A stretch of DNA of 33,965 nucleotides from Mycobacterium sp. (GTDB lineage: Bacteria; Actinomycetota; Actinomycetes; Mycobacteriales; Mycobacteriaceae). Under the pieces are notes generated by a model. It was not told where the DNA came from. It worked only from the letters and a program-made list of their open reading frames with translations, and ran no database searches. Both the position numbers and the translations under genes were made by a program. The stretch covers positions 1 through 33,965 of the forward strand of contig JAGQTU010000043.1 in NCBI GenBank assembly GCA_020438865.1, in the 5' to 3' direction. Position 1 is the stretch's first letter. Each line of letters begins with the position of its first letter. Below, piece by piece: positions 7,196 through 15,794 of the stretch.

Positions 7196-8340
7196 GCATC
7201 TGGAACACCCCTGAACGCCAGGACCTGCGAAAGACGGTGCGCGCCTTCGCCGAGCGCGAGATCCTGCCGCACATCGACGAGTGGGAGCGGCTCGGCGAAC
7301 TCCCCCGGGAGCTGAGCCGCAAGACGGCCGCCGCCGGACTGCTCGGTGTCGGCTTCCCGGAGTCGGTCGGGGGCGAGGGCGGCGACGCAGCGGACGTCGC
7401 GATCATCGCCGAGGAACTCCACGAGGCGGGCACCCCCGGCGGGGTCTTCGCCTCGTTGTTCACCGTCGGGATCGCGGTGCCCCACATGATCGGTTCGGGG
7501 GATCCGCGGCTGATCGACAAGTTCGTCAAGCCCACGCTGGCAGGCGAACTGATCGGCTCGCTGGCCATCACCGAGCCGGGCGGCGGGTCCGACGTCGGGC
7601 ACCTGCGCACCACCGCGGTACGCGACGGCGATCACTATGTGGTCAACGGCGCCAAGACCTACATCACCTCCGCGGTGCGCGGCGACTACGTGGTGGCCGC
7701 CGTCCGTACCGGCGGCCCCGGCGCAGCCGGCATCTCCATGCTGGTGATCGAGAAGGGCACACCGGGTTTCGAGGTCAGCCGCAAGCTGGCCAAGATGGGT
7801 TGGCGATCCTCGGACACCGCAGAGCTGTCCTTCACCGACGCCCAGGTGCCGGTGGAGAACCTGGTCGGGGCCGAGAACACCGGCTTTCTGCAGATCGCTC
7901 AGGCCTTCGTGTCCGAACGGGTCGGCCTCGCCGTGCAGGCGTACTCCAGCGCACAGCGCTGCCTGGACATCACCGTGGCGTGGTGCCGGGACCGCGAGAC
8001 CTTCGGCAAGCCGCTGATCTCGCGGCAGTCCGTGCAGAACACACTGGCGGACATGGCGCGGCGTATCGACGTGGCGCGGGTCTACTCCCGCAACGTCATC
8101 GAACGGCAGTTGGCGGGTGAGACCAACCTGATCGCCGAGGTGTGCTTCGCCAAGAACACCGCCGTAGAGGCCGGCGAATGGGTGGCCAATCAGGCCGTGC
8201 AACTCTTCGGCGGCATGGGATACATGGCCGAGTGCGAGATCGAACGCCAGTACCGCGACATGCGGATCCTCGGCATCGGCGGCGGCACCACCGAGATCAT
8301 GACGAGCCTGGCCGCCAAGACGCTCGGCTACCAGGCGTGA
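7192..8340 (+). CDS. fadE13: Acyl-CoA dehydrogenase, FadE13-like
   Basis: This 382-aa flavoprotein of the acyl-CoA dehydrogenase family introduces a 2,3-double bond in an acyl-CoA. FAD/substrate motifs include AITEPGGGSD (about 125-134), TYITSAVRGDY and the C-terminal LFGGMGYMAECEIERQYRD. The position of the usual C-terminal glutamate (YEGT in medium-chain enzymes) reads GIGGGTTEIM, so that base is missing. E242 in AFVSERVGLA aligns with the alternative base used by isovaleryl- and long-chain-type dehydrogenases, which favours a branched substrate. GTG at 7192 overlaps the previous stop (GTGA) and has GGAGGAG upstream. The stop again overlaps the next start. Gene order and length match FadE13 (Rv0975c) as I recall it. 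Confidence 0.9.
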   Translation: MSIWNTPERQDLRKTVRAFAEREILPHIDEWERLGELPRELSRKTAAAGLLGVGFPESVGGEGGDAADVAIIAEELHEAGTPGGVFASLFTVGIAVPHMIGSGDPRLIDKFVKPTLAGELIGSLAITEPGGGSDVGHLRTTAVRDGDHYVVNGAKTYITSAVRGDYVVAAVRTGGPGAAGISMLVIEKGTPGFEVSRKLAKMGWRSSDTAELSFTDAQVPVENLVGAENTGFLQIAQAFVSERVGLAVQAYSSAQRCLDITVAWCRDRETFGKPLISRQSVQNTLADMARRIDVARVYSRNVIERQLAGETNLIAEVCFAKNTAVEAGEWVANQAVQLFGGMGYMAECEIERQYRDMRILGIGGGTTEIMTSLAAKTLGYQA

Positions 8341-9932
8341 CCGCCATCCGCACCGCGGTCGACCCGAAGGCGCCGGCCTACCGCGAGGCCGCCGATGCCA
8401 TGGCCGCCAAGCTGGCCGAGATCGAAACCGAACTGGCCAAGACGCTGGCCGGCGGCGGTCCGAAGTACGTCGAACGCCACCACGCCCGCGGCAAGCTAAC
8501 CCCGCGCGAGCGGATCGAGCTGCTGGTCGATCCCGACACCGGGTTCCTCGAGCTGTGCCCGCTGGCCGCCTACGGCACCGACTTCCAGGTCGGCGCCAGC
8601 CTGGTGACCGGCATCGGCGTGGTCGAGGGTGTCGAGTGCGTGCTGCTGGCCAACGACCCCACGGTCAAGGGCGGAACCAGCAATCCGTGGACGCTCAAGA
8701 AGATTCTGCGCACCCACCAGATCGCCCTCGAGAACCGGATGCCGCTGATCTGCCTGGTGGAGTCCGGCGGCGCCGACCTTCCCACCCAGAAGGAGATCTT
8801 CATCCCGGGCGGGCGGATGTTCCGCGATCTCACCAGGCTCTCCGCGGCGGGCATCCCGACCATCGCGCTGGTGTTCGGCAACTCCACCGCCGGCGGCGCC
8901 TACATGCCCGGCATGTCCGACCACGTCGTGATGATCAAGGAGCGCTCAAAGGTCTTCCTCGCCGGTCCGCCCCTGGTGAAGATGGCCACCGGCGAGGAGG
9001 CCGACGACGAATCGCTGGGCGGTGCCGAAATGCACGCCCGCGTATCGGGTTTGGCCGACCACTTCGCCGTCGATGAGCTCGACGCCATCCGGATCGGCCG
9101 GCGCATCGTGGCCCGGCTGAACTGGTCCAAGCGCGGCCCCGAACCGCGCGCCGTGGTCCCGCCACTCGCCGACCCGGACGAGCTGCTCGGCATCGTCCCG
9201 CCGGATCTGCGCATCCCGTTCGACCCCCGCGAGATCATCGCCCGCATCGCCGACGGCTCCGACTTCGACGAGTTCAAGGCGATGTACGGGTCCTCGCTGG
9301 TGACCGGCTGGGCCACCGTGCACGGCTACCCGCTGGGCATCCTGGCCAACGCGCGCGGGGTGCTGTTCAGCGAGGAGTCCCAGAAGGCCACCCAGTTCAT
9401 CCAGCTGGCGAACCGATCCAACACACCACTGTTGTTCCTGCACAACACGACCGGCTACATGGTCGGCAAGGCCTACGAGGAAGGCGGGATGATCAAGCAC
9501 GGCGCGATGATGATCAATGCCGTGTCGAACTCGACGGTGCCGCACATCTCGCTGCTGATCGGCGCCTCCTACGGGGCCGGCCACTACGGCATGTGCGGGC
9601 GGGCCTACGACCCGCGCTTCCTGTTCGCCTGGCCGAGCGCGAAATCGGCGGTGATGGGCGGCGCGCAGTTGGCCGGTGTGCTGTCGATCGTGAACCGGGC
9701 CGCCACCGAGGCGCGCGGCGGCACCGTCGACGAGGACGCCGACGCAGCACTGCGGGCGGCGGTCGAGGCCCAGATCGAGGCCGAGTCGCTGCCGATGTTC
9801 CTGTCCGGCCGACTGTACGACGACGGGGTGATCGACCCGCGGGACACCCGCACGGTGCTGGGAATCTGCCTGTCCGCCATCGCCAATGGCCCGATCGAGG
9901 GGACGTCGAACTTCGGCGTCTTCCGGATGTGA
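8337..9932 (+). CDS. accD2: Acyl-CoA carboxylase carboxyltransferase (beta) subunit AccD2
   Basis: This 531-aa biotin-dependent carboxyltransferase moves CO2 from carboxybiotin to an acyl-CoA. The two crotonase-like halves show oxyanion-hole stretches: VESGGADLP and GNSTAGGAYMPGMSD in the N-half, GASYGAGHYGMCGRAYDP in the C-half. It ends in NFGVFRM. That ending and the internal FLHNTTGYMVG resemble methylcrotonyl- and geranyl-CoA carboxylases more than propionyl/acetyl-CoA types, suggesting gamma-carboxylation of an unsaturated branched acyl-CoA. The start GTG at 8337 overlaps the fadE13 stop (GTGA). It should pair with AccA2 just downstream. I recall AccD1/AccA1 as the methylcrotonyl enzyme in mycobacteria, leaving AccD2/AccA2 without an assigned substrate. 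Confidence 0.92.
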   Translation: MTAIRTAVDPKAPAYREAADAMAAKLAEIETELAKTLAGGGPKYVERHHARGKLTPRERIELLVDPDTGFLELCPLAAYGTDFQVGASLVTGIGVVEGVECVLLANDPTVKGGTSNPWTLKKILRTHQIALENRMPLICLVESGGADLPTQKEIFIPGGRMFRDLTRLSAAGIPTIALVFGNSTAGGAYMPGMSDHVVMIKERSKVFLAGPPLVKMATGEEADDESLGGAEMHARVSGLADHFAVDELDAIRIGRRIVARLNWSKRGPEPRAVVPPLADPDELLGIVPPDLRIPFDPREIIARIADGSDFDEFKAMYGSSLVTGWATVHGYPLGILANARGVLFSEESQKATQFIQLANRSNTPLLFLHNTTGYMVGKAYEEGGMIKHGAMMINAVSNSTVPHISLLIGASYGAGHYGMCGRAYDPRFLFAWPSAKSAVMGGAQLAGVLSIVNRAATEARGGTVDEDADAALRAAVEAQIEAESLPMFLSGRLYDDGVIDPRDTRTVLGICLSAIANGPIEGTSNFGVFRM

Positions 9933-9939
9933 GCCCCCC

Positions 9940-11931
9940 TTGATAACTCGAGTTCTGGTCGCCAACCGCGGCGAGATCGCCCGCCGGGTCTTCGCCACCT
10001 GCCGCCGCCTCGGCATCGGCACCGTCGCGGTCCACACCGACCCCGACGCCGACGCCCCGCACGTCGGCGAGGCCGAGTTCCGGGTGCGCCTGGACGGCGT
10101 GAGCGGTTACCTCGACGGTGCCCAGCTGATCGCTGCGGCGAAGGCCGCCGGTGCCGACGCCGTGCACCCCGGCTACGGATTCCTCTCGGAGAACGCTGAT
10201 TTCGCAGCGGCGGTCATCGACGCCGGCCTGACCTGGATCGGCCCGCCGGCGGCGGCGGTGCGGGCGATGGGCTCGAAGATCGAGGCCAAGAAGATGATGG
10301 CGGCCGCCGGCGTGCCGGTGCTGGCCGAACTCGACCCCAACACCGTCACCGCGGCAGAGTTGCCCGTGCTGGTGAAGGCCTCCGCCGGTGGCGGCGGCCG
10401 CGGCATGCGGGTGGTGACCGATCTGGCCGACCTGCCCGGCCAGGTGCAGGCCGCCCGCCGGGAAGCCAGGTCCGCCTTCGGCGACGAGACGGTGTTCTGC
10501 GAGCGTTACCTGCCCACCGGCCATCACGTCGAGGTGCAGGTGATGGCCGACGAGCACGGCACGGTGTGGGCCGTCGGCGAGCGGGAGTGCTCGATTCAGC
10601 GCCGCCACCAGAAGATCATCGAGGAGGCGCCCTCCCCGCTGGTCGACCGCGTTACGGGCATGCGGGAGCGGCTGTTCGAGGCCGCCCGGCTCGCGGCCGG
10701 CGCCATCGGCTACGCCGGCGCGGGCACCGTCGAGTTCCTCGCCGACGACGAGGGCCGGTTCTACTTCCTGGAGATGAACACCCGCCTGCAGGTGGAACAT
10801 CCGGTCACCGAACTGACCACCGGCCTGGATCTGGTCGAACTCCAACTTCTGGTCGCCGACGGCGAGCGGCTCGGTGCGCAGCCGCCGGCCGCGCACGGGC
10901 ACGCCATCGAGGCCCGCATCTACGCCGAGGATCCGGCCCGCAACTGGCAGCCGCAGGCCGGGCGGGTGCACCGGTTCGAGGTGCCCGGTGCGGCAAGGCA
11001 ATTCGGCCTCTTCCATGGCACCGGGGTGCGGCTGGACTCCGGCATCGTCGGCGCCGCCACGGTGTCGATCCACTACGACCCGATGCTGGCGAAGGTGATC
11101 TCCCACGCGCCGACCCGAGGGCGGGCGGCCCAGGTGCTCGCCGGGGCCCTGGCCGGGGCCGAACTGCACGGCGTGCGGACCAACCGCGACCTGCTGGTCA
11201 ACGTGTTGCGTCACCCCGCCTTCCTGGCCGGCGCCACCGACACCGCGTTCTTCGACACCCACGGGCTCGACGCACTGGCCCGGCCACTGGCCGATGATCG
11301 TGCCGTGCGACTGTCCGCGGTCGCCGCGGCGCTGACCGAGGCCGCCCACAACCGGGCGATCGCCACCGTGCAGGCCGAGATACCCAGCGGCTGGCGCAAT
11401 CTGGCCTCCGGCGATCAACACAAGAGCTATCAGGACGCCGGCGGCGAGGAGCACCGCGTGGCCTACCGGTTCACCCGTGCCGGCGTGGTGCTGCCCGGCA
11501 ACGACGGTGTGACGGTGGTGGCGGCCGAGCCCGGCGAGGCCGTGCTGGCCGACGCCGGCGGGGTGGCCACGCTGTTCACGGTGAGTCGTTACGGCGCGGA
11601 CGTTTTCGTCGATTCGCCGCTCGGCTCGGTCGCGCTCACCGCCGTGCCTCGCTACCCCGAGCCGGGCTCCGTCGTGGAGAAGGGGTCACTGCTGGCGCCG
11701 ATGCCCGGCGCGGTGATCCGGCTCGGCGCCGCCCTCGGCGACACCGTCTCCGCCGGCCAGCCCCTGATCTGGCTCGAGGCGATGAAGATGGAGCACACCA
11801 TCGCCGCCCCGTCCGACGGGGTGCTCACCCAACTCGACATCCATGTCGGCCAGCAGGTCGAGGTGGGAACCGTCCTGGCCCGGGTCGAAGACCCGGCACC
11901 CCCAGAAGCATCCCCAGAAGGAGAGTCATGA
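9940..11931 (+). CDS. accA2: Acyl-CoA carboxylase alpha subunit AccA2 (biotin carboxylase + BCCP)
   Basis: This 663-aa subunit carboxylates its own biotin with ATP and bicarbonate. The biotin carboxylase N-domain begins ITRVLVANRGEIARR. The ATP-grasp loop KASAGGGGRGMR and the EMNTRLQVEHPVTE catalytic stretch follow. A middle BT-type linker leads to the C-terminal biotinyl domain with EAMKMEH, the biotinylated Lys at about 616. I chose TTG at 9940 because the conserved family start begins at the next residue and no in-frame ATG or GTG fits. The Shine-Dalgarno is weak, so coupling to accD2 (7 nt away) probably matters. The C-terminal tail after about 650 is Pro/Glu-rich. The stop overlaps the fadE12 start as ATGA. 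Confidence 0.92.
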   Translation: MITRVLVANRGEIARRVFATCRRLGIGTVAVHTDPDADAPHVGEAEFRVRLDGVSGYLDGAQLIAAAKAAGADAVHPGYGFLSENADFAAAVIDAGLTWIGPPAAAVRAMGSKIEAKKMMAAAGVPVLAELDPNTVTAAELPVLVKASAGGGGRGMRVVTDLADLPGQVQAARREARSAFGDETVFCERYLPTGHHVEVQVMADEHGTVWAVGERECSIQRRHQKIIEEAPSPLVDRVTGMRERLFEAARLAAGAIGYAGAGTVEFLADDEGRFYFLEMNTRLQVEHPVTELTTGLDLVELQLLVADGERLGAQPPAAHGHAIEARIYAEDPARNWQPQAGRVHRFEVPGAARQFGLFHGTGVRLDSGIVGAATVSIHYDPMLAKVISHAPTRGRAAQVLAGALAGAELHGVRTNRDLLVNVLRHPAFLAGATDTAFFDTHGLDALARPLADDRAVRLSAVAAALTEAAHNRAIATVQAEIPSGWRNLASGDQHKSYQDAGGEEHRVAYRFTRAGVVLPGNDGVTVVAAEPGEAVLADAGGVATLFTVSRYGADVFVDSPLGSVALTAVPRYPEPGSVVEKGSLLAPMPGAVIRLGAALGDTVSAGQPLIWLEAMKMEHTIAAPSDGVLTQLDIHVGQQVEVGTVLARVEDPAPPEASPEGES

Positions 11932-13094
11932 CCGACACCAGCTTCATCGAGAGCGAAGAACGCCGGGCGCTGCGCAAGGCGGTGGCCGCGCTCGGCGCCA
12001 ACTACGGCGCGGACTACTACCTGGAGAAGGCCCGGTCCGGTGGGCACACCGACGAATTGTGGCGGGAGGCGGGCGAACTCGGCTTCATCGGGGTGAACCT
12101 GCCCGAGGAGTACGGCGGCGGCGGGGCCGGTATGTACGAGCTCTCGCTGGTGATGGAGGAGCTGTCCACGGCGGGCTGCCCGCTGCTGATGATGGTGGTG
12201 TCCCCGGCGATCAACGGGACCATCATCGCCAAGTTCGGCACCGACGAACAGCGCAAGCGCTGGGTGCCCGGGATCGCCGACGGCTCGATCACGATGGCGT
12301 TCGCCATCACCGAGCCCGACGCCGGCTCGAATTCGCACCGCATCACCACCACCGCCCGCCGCGACGGCAATGACTGGATCCTGTCCGGCCAGAAGGTGTG
12401 GATCTCCGGGGTGGATCAGGCCCAGGCGGTGCTCGTCGTCGGTCGCAGCGAAGAGGCGAAGACCGGCAACCTGCGTCCGGCGCTGTTCGTGGTGCCGACC
12501 GACAGCCCCGGCTTCACGTTCACCAAGATCCCGATGGAACTGACCATGCCGGAAAGCCAGTTCCAGGTGTTCATCGACGAGGTGCGGCTGCCGGCCGACG
12601 CCCTGGTCGGTTCCGAGGACGCCGCGATCGCGCAGCTGTTCGCCGGGCTGAACCCGGAGCGGATCATGGGCGCGGCCAGCGCGGTGGGCATGGGGCGCCT
12701 GGCGCTGACCAAGGCCGCCGACTACGTCAAGACCCGGCAGGTGTGGAAGACGCCGATCGGGGCCCACCAGGGCATCGCCCATCCGCTGGCGCAGGCCCAC
12801 ATCGAACTGGAGCTCGCCAAGCTGATGATGCAGAAGGCGGCCACCCTCTATGACGCCGGTGACGACGGCGGCGCGGCCGAGGCGGCGAACATGGCCAAGT
12901 ACGCCGCCGGGGAGGCTTCCTCCCGCGCCGTCGACCAGGCCGTGCAATCCCACGGCGGTAACGGCCTGAGTCGGGAGTACGGGGTGGCCGCGATGCTCAC
13001 CGCGTCCCGGCTGGGCCGCATCGCCCCGGTCAGCCGGGAGATGATCCTCAACTTCGTGGCCCAGACTTCGCTGGGGTTGCCGCGCTCGTACTGA
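11928..13094 (+). CDS. fadE12: Acyl-CoA dehydrogenase, FadE12-like
   Basis: This 388-aa acyl-CoA dehydrogenase is the last gene of the operon. ATG at 11928 has AGAAGGAGA just upstream. Visible motifs are AFAITEPDAGSNSHRI (about 124-139), VWISGVDQA, and the C-terminal QSHGGNGLSREYGVAAML. The usual C-terminal catalytic glutamate is absent (RIAPVSREMIL). E244 in LNPERIMGA occupies the alternative helix-G base position, as in FadE13. Two such enzymes in one operon suggest successive oxidations of a branched chain, or one for each of two intermediates. In M. tuberculosis I recall an enoyl-CoA hydratase (echA7) after this gene; none is present here, so hydration must be done by an enzyme encoded elsewhere. 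Confidence 0.9.
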   Translation: MTDTSFIESEERRALRKAVAALGANYGADYYLEKARSGGHTDELWREAGELGFIGVNLPEEYGGGGAGMYELSLVMEELSTAGCPLLMMVVSPAINGTIIAKFGTDEQRKRWVPGIADGSITMAFAITEPDAGSNSHRITTTARRDGNDWILSGQKVWISGVDQAQAVLVVGRSEEAKTGNLRPALFVVPTDSPGFTFTKIPMELTMPESQFQVFIDEVRLPADALVGSEDAAIAQLFAGLNPERIMGAASAVGMGRLALTKAADYVKTRQVWKTPIGAHQGIAHPLAQAHIELELAKLMMQKAATLYDAGDDGGAAEAANMAKYAAGEASSRAVDQAVQSHGGNGLSREYGVAAMLTASRLGRIAPVSREMILNFVAQTSLGLPRSY

Positions 13095-13107
13095 TCGGGC
13101 CGCCCGA
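13095..13107 (+). terminator. Short palindrome after fadE12
   Basis: TCGGGC-C-GCCCGA follows directly on the fadE12 stop and could fold as a 5-bp stem with a 3-nt loop. There is no U-tract. It may end the operon, but this is weak. Confidence 0.25.
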
Positions 13108-13141
13108 CTGGGCCGAGTAGAACGCTCTGATGACGGATGAT

Positions 13142-13178
13142 CCAACTCCTTTGCGGTTGGCATACAGCGTCGTACCCT
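13142..13178 (+). promoter_or_regulatory. Putative leaderless promoter of the DUF1707 gene
   Basis: TTGCGG (13151-13156), 16 nt, then TACCCT (13173-13178) resembles -35 and -10 elements. The -10 ends 8 nt before the ATG at 13187 and there is no Shine-Dalgarno, which suggests a leaderless transcript. CCAAC (13142-13146) and GTTGG (13156-13160) form an inverted repeat around the -35. Confidence 0.4.
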
Positions 13179-13186
13179 CGTAGACG

Positions 13187-13789
13187 ATGAGCGACTTGAC
13201 CCCGCGGGACGCATCGACGCGCGCCGCAGACACCGACCGCATTCAGGTCGCGCAGCTGCTCACCGACGCCGCCGCCCAGGGCAGGCTGCCGCTCAGCGAG
13301 TACGAGAAGCGGCTGGCCGAGGCGTACGCCGCCAAGACCTACGACGAGTTGGACCGGCTCACCGACGACCTGCCCGGGCTACCGGAGCCGGCGCACGGGC
13401 GCGGCGCCTGCAAACCGGCGCCCTCCACGCTGCTGCTCGCCATCCTCAGCGGCTTCGAGCGGCGCGGCCGGTGGAACGTGCCCGGCCGGATGACCACCTT
13501 CACCCTGTTCGGCGGCGGTGTGGTGGACCTGCGCTACGCCGACTTCACCTCGACCGACGTGGAGATCCACGCCTACTCGATCATGGGCGGACAGACGATT
13601 CTGCTGCCCCCGGAAGTCAACGTCGAGGTTCACGGCGTCGGGGTGATGGGCGGCTTCGACCACGACGTCGACGCCGAGGGCACGCCGGGAGCGCCGAAGG
13701 TCACGATCCGCGGCTTCTCGTTGTGGGGCGGTGTCGGCATCAAGCGCAAGAAGCGCAAGTCCAGCGGTTCGGACGAGCTGCCGCAGTAG
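13187..13789 (+). CDS. DUF1707 / LiaF-like domain protein
   Basis: This is a 200-aa protein with an N-terminal DUF1707 domain (about 15-68). The stretch DRIQVAQLLTDAAAQGRLPL, then EYEKRLAEAYAAKTYDEL, is typical of this actinobacterial family. The C-terminal half (about 100-190) is a beta-rich region similar to the LiaF/DUF2154 envelope-stress sensor fold, with Gly-rich strand turns (FGGGVVDLRYADF, SIMGGQTI, VMGGFDHDV, LWGGVGIKRKKRK). Unlike many DUF1707 proteins there is no membrane helix. The C-terminus is strongly basic. The family is often linked to cell-envelope stress in Gram-positives, but no specific role is shown here. It is convergent with the VWA gene, the two stop codons being one base apart. 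The tuberculosis counterpart I recall is Rv0966c. Confidence 0.85.
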   Translation: MSDLTPRDASTRAADTDRIQVAQLLTDAAAQGRLPLSEYEKRLAEAYAAKTYDELDRLTDDLPGLPEPAHGRGACKPAPSTLLLAILSGFERRGRWNVPGRMTTFTLFGGGVVDLRYADFTSTDVEIHAYSIMGGQTILLPPEVNVEVHGVGVMGGFDHDVDAEGTPGAPKVTIRGFSLWGGVGIKRKKRKSSGSDELPQ

Positions 13790-13790
13790 C

Positions 13791-15794
13791 TCAGCGCCGG
13801 TGCCGCCGGGAGCGCAGGTAGTCACCGACCACGGCCGCGCCCAGACCGTCGAGATCGGGCACCACCACCCGGCCCTCCACCCGCCGCGCGATCTGGTCGA
13901 TGAAGCGGGCCAGGCCGGCGTCGTTGCCGAGCCGGAAGATCGTCACCTGCGCGCCGAGGCGAGCGACGTCGTCGAAGCCGCGCACGGTGTGGGCGATGGT
14001 CCGCGGATGCGGAGGGTAGTCAAAAAACACTGAAGAACCTCCGCCATTCGCGTTGTAGTCCTCCAGATGCGCGGTCGGCTCGCCGTCGGTCACCACCAGC
14101 ACCACCGGCTGGGCATTGGGGTGGCGGCGCAGGTGCCGGGCCGCCAGGGCCAGGGCGTGGTGCAGGTTCGTGCCCTGCTCGTAGACACCTTCCAGCCCGG
14201 TGAGTTCCGCGGCGGTCACCGTCCTGGCGTACCGGCCGAACGCGATGATCTGCAGGGCGTCGGACCGGAATCGGGTGCTGACCAGATGGTGCAGTGCCAG
14301 CGCGGTGCGCTTCATCGGCAGCCACCGGTTCTCCATCACCATCGAGAACGAGGTGTCGACCAGCAGGGCCACGGCGGCCTGGGTGCGGGTCTCGGTCTCG
14401 GATACCTCGACGTCCTCGACCGCAATCCGCAGCGGACCGTCCGGGTCCCCGGTTCCGGCGCGGCGCAGCACGGTGTTGGTCAGGGTGCGGGTGACGTTCC
14501 ACGGCTCGGTGTCGCCGAACGCCCACGGCCGGGTGGCACCGGTCAGCTCGCCCGCCGCGCCCGCCCGGCGGGTGGCCCGTTCACCGTGCCGGCCCGAAAG
14601 TTGTTGGGCGACATCGCGTAGCGCGGCCTGGCCCAGCTGGCGCATGGCCTTCGGCGACAGCCGCCACTGGCCGTCCGATCCGCGGTCGAGGAATCCCTGA
14701 TTCATCAGTGCACGCTCGAGGTCGGCCAGGGTGCGTGCGTTGACGGCGGCCTCGTCACCGAGCTGGCGGGCCAGCGCGTCGAGGTCGACGTCGTCCATGG
14801 AGGCACCGGCGTAGCTCTGCGACAGCTGCTCGGCGAGCTGCTCGAGTTCGGCGATGTCGGACAGCGCCTGGGCGCCCTCCCCCATGCCCAGCGGGTTGTC
14901 GCCGGCGAACTCCGAGGAGCCGTCCCAGTCCTCGCCCGGCCGGGCGGCCTGCAGATGGGCGTCCAACCGGTTCAGGGCGTTCATCAGCTGCGGGGAGCCG
15001 AATGCCTGCTGCGCCAACGCATCCAGCTCGGCCCGTTGGTCGGGTGTCAGGCTGTTGCGGAAGCGCTGCGCCGCCGCCGCGCGCTGCGCCAGCGAGTCCA
15101 GCAGCTCCTCGACGTTCTTCGGGTTCTCCGGGAAGTACTGGCCGTGCTTGCGCATGAAGTCTTGAAAGTCGTCGGGGGTGTCTTCCCCGCGAGAATGCTT
15201 GTCCAGCAGGTCGTTCAGGTCATCGAGCATCTCGTTGACGGCCTGCCGATCCTCGTCGGTGGCGTTCTCCAGCGCCTGCTTCATCCCGGCGAAACGCTGA
15301 TCGAGCATCTCGCGGCCCATCAGATCCTTGATCTGGTCGTACTTCTGCCGCGCCTCGGGGCTTCGCCAGTTGTAATCCGACAGCTCCTGCACGGCCTTGG
15401 CCGGCGAGGGCGACAACGACTCGATCTGCAATTCGGAGAATCGGGCGTCGTCGTCGAGGGCGCGCGCCAGTTCCTTCCGTTCGGCCAGCACCGCCTCGTC
15501 GAGCAGCTTCTTGATCTCCTGCAGGGTGCCGTCGAGGTTGTTGCGGCTCAACAACTCCCGGCGCCGGCGGTTGACCTCGGCGGCCAGCCGGTCGGCGCCC
15601 CGCATGTTCTGGGTACCGCGCCGCAGCAGCTCGGACAGGGCCCGGCGCGGCGACGTCCCCTCCATGACGTCCTGGCCGATCTGCTCGAGCGCCTCGCGCA
15701 GATCCACCGGCGGCGCAAGCGGATCCGGGCCCCCGGTGTAGGCGGAGTACCGGGAGTCGTGCCCGTGGCGCTTGGGCCGAGGCGGCTCAGCCAT
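13791..15794 (-). CDS. VWA-domain protein, partner of MoxR-type ATPase
   Basis: This is a 667-aa cytosolic-looking protein. Residues 1-400 are mostly charged helices with coiled-coil character (for example RRRRELLSRNN and LDDLNDLLDKHSRGED). Residues about 470-660 are a von Willebrand factor A domain with a complete metal-ion-dependent adhesion site: D480-x-S482-x-S484, T542 and D570. The ATG lies inside the end of the upstream AAA+ gene (ATGGCTGA, 8-nt overlap), so the two proteins are made together. MoxR/VWA pairs generally act as chaperones that assemble or metallate other proteins, the VWA part binding the client. The client here is unknown. It corresponds to Rv0959 as I remember it (similar length, same partner). 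Confidence 0.88.
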   Translation of the reverse strand: MAEPPRPKRHGHDSRYSAYTGGPDPLAPPVDLREALEQIGQDVMEGTSPRRALSELLRRGTQNMRGADRLAAEVNRRRRELLSRNNLDGTLQEIKKLLDEAVLAERKELARALDDDARFSELQIESLSPSPAKAVQELSDYNWRSPEARQKYDQIKDLMGREMLDQRFAGMKQALENATDEDRQAVNEMLDDLNDLLDKHSRGEDTPDDFQDFMRKHGQYFPENPKNVEELLDSLAQRAAAAQRFRNSLTPDQRAELDALAQQAFGSPQLMNALNRLDAHLQAARPGEDWDGSSEFAGDNPLGMGEGAQALSDIAELEQLAEQLSQSYAGASMDDVDLDALARQLGDEAAVNARTLADLERALMNQGFLDRGSDGQWRLSPKAMRQLGQAALRDVAQQLSGRHGERATRRAGAAGELTGATRPWAFGDTEPWNVTRTLTNTVLRRAGTGDPDGPLRIAVEDVEVSETETRTQAAVALLVDTSFSMVMENRWLPMKRTALALHHLVSTRFRSDALQIIAFGRYARTVTAAELTGLEGVYEQGTNLHHALALAARHLRRHPNAQPVVLVVTDGEPTAHLEDYNANGGGSSVFFDYPPHPRTIAHTVRGFDDVARLGAQVTIFRLGNDAGLARFIDQIARRVEGRVVVPDLDGLGAAVVGDYLRSRRHRR

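Noticed and set aside
13142-13160. CCAAC...GTTGG as a terminator of the acyl-CoA operon
   Set aside because: Five base pairs with a 9-nt loop and no U-tract, lying around the -35 of the next gene. It is better noted as a promoter-associated repeat.
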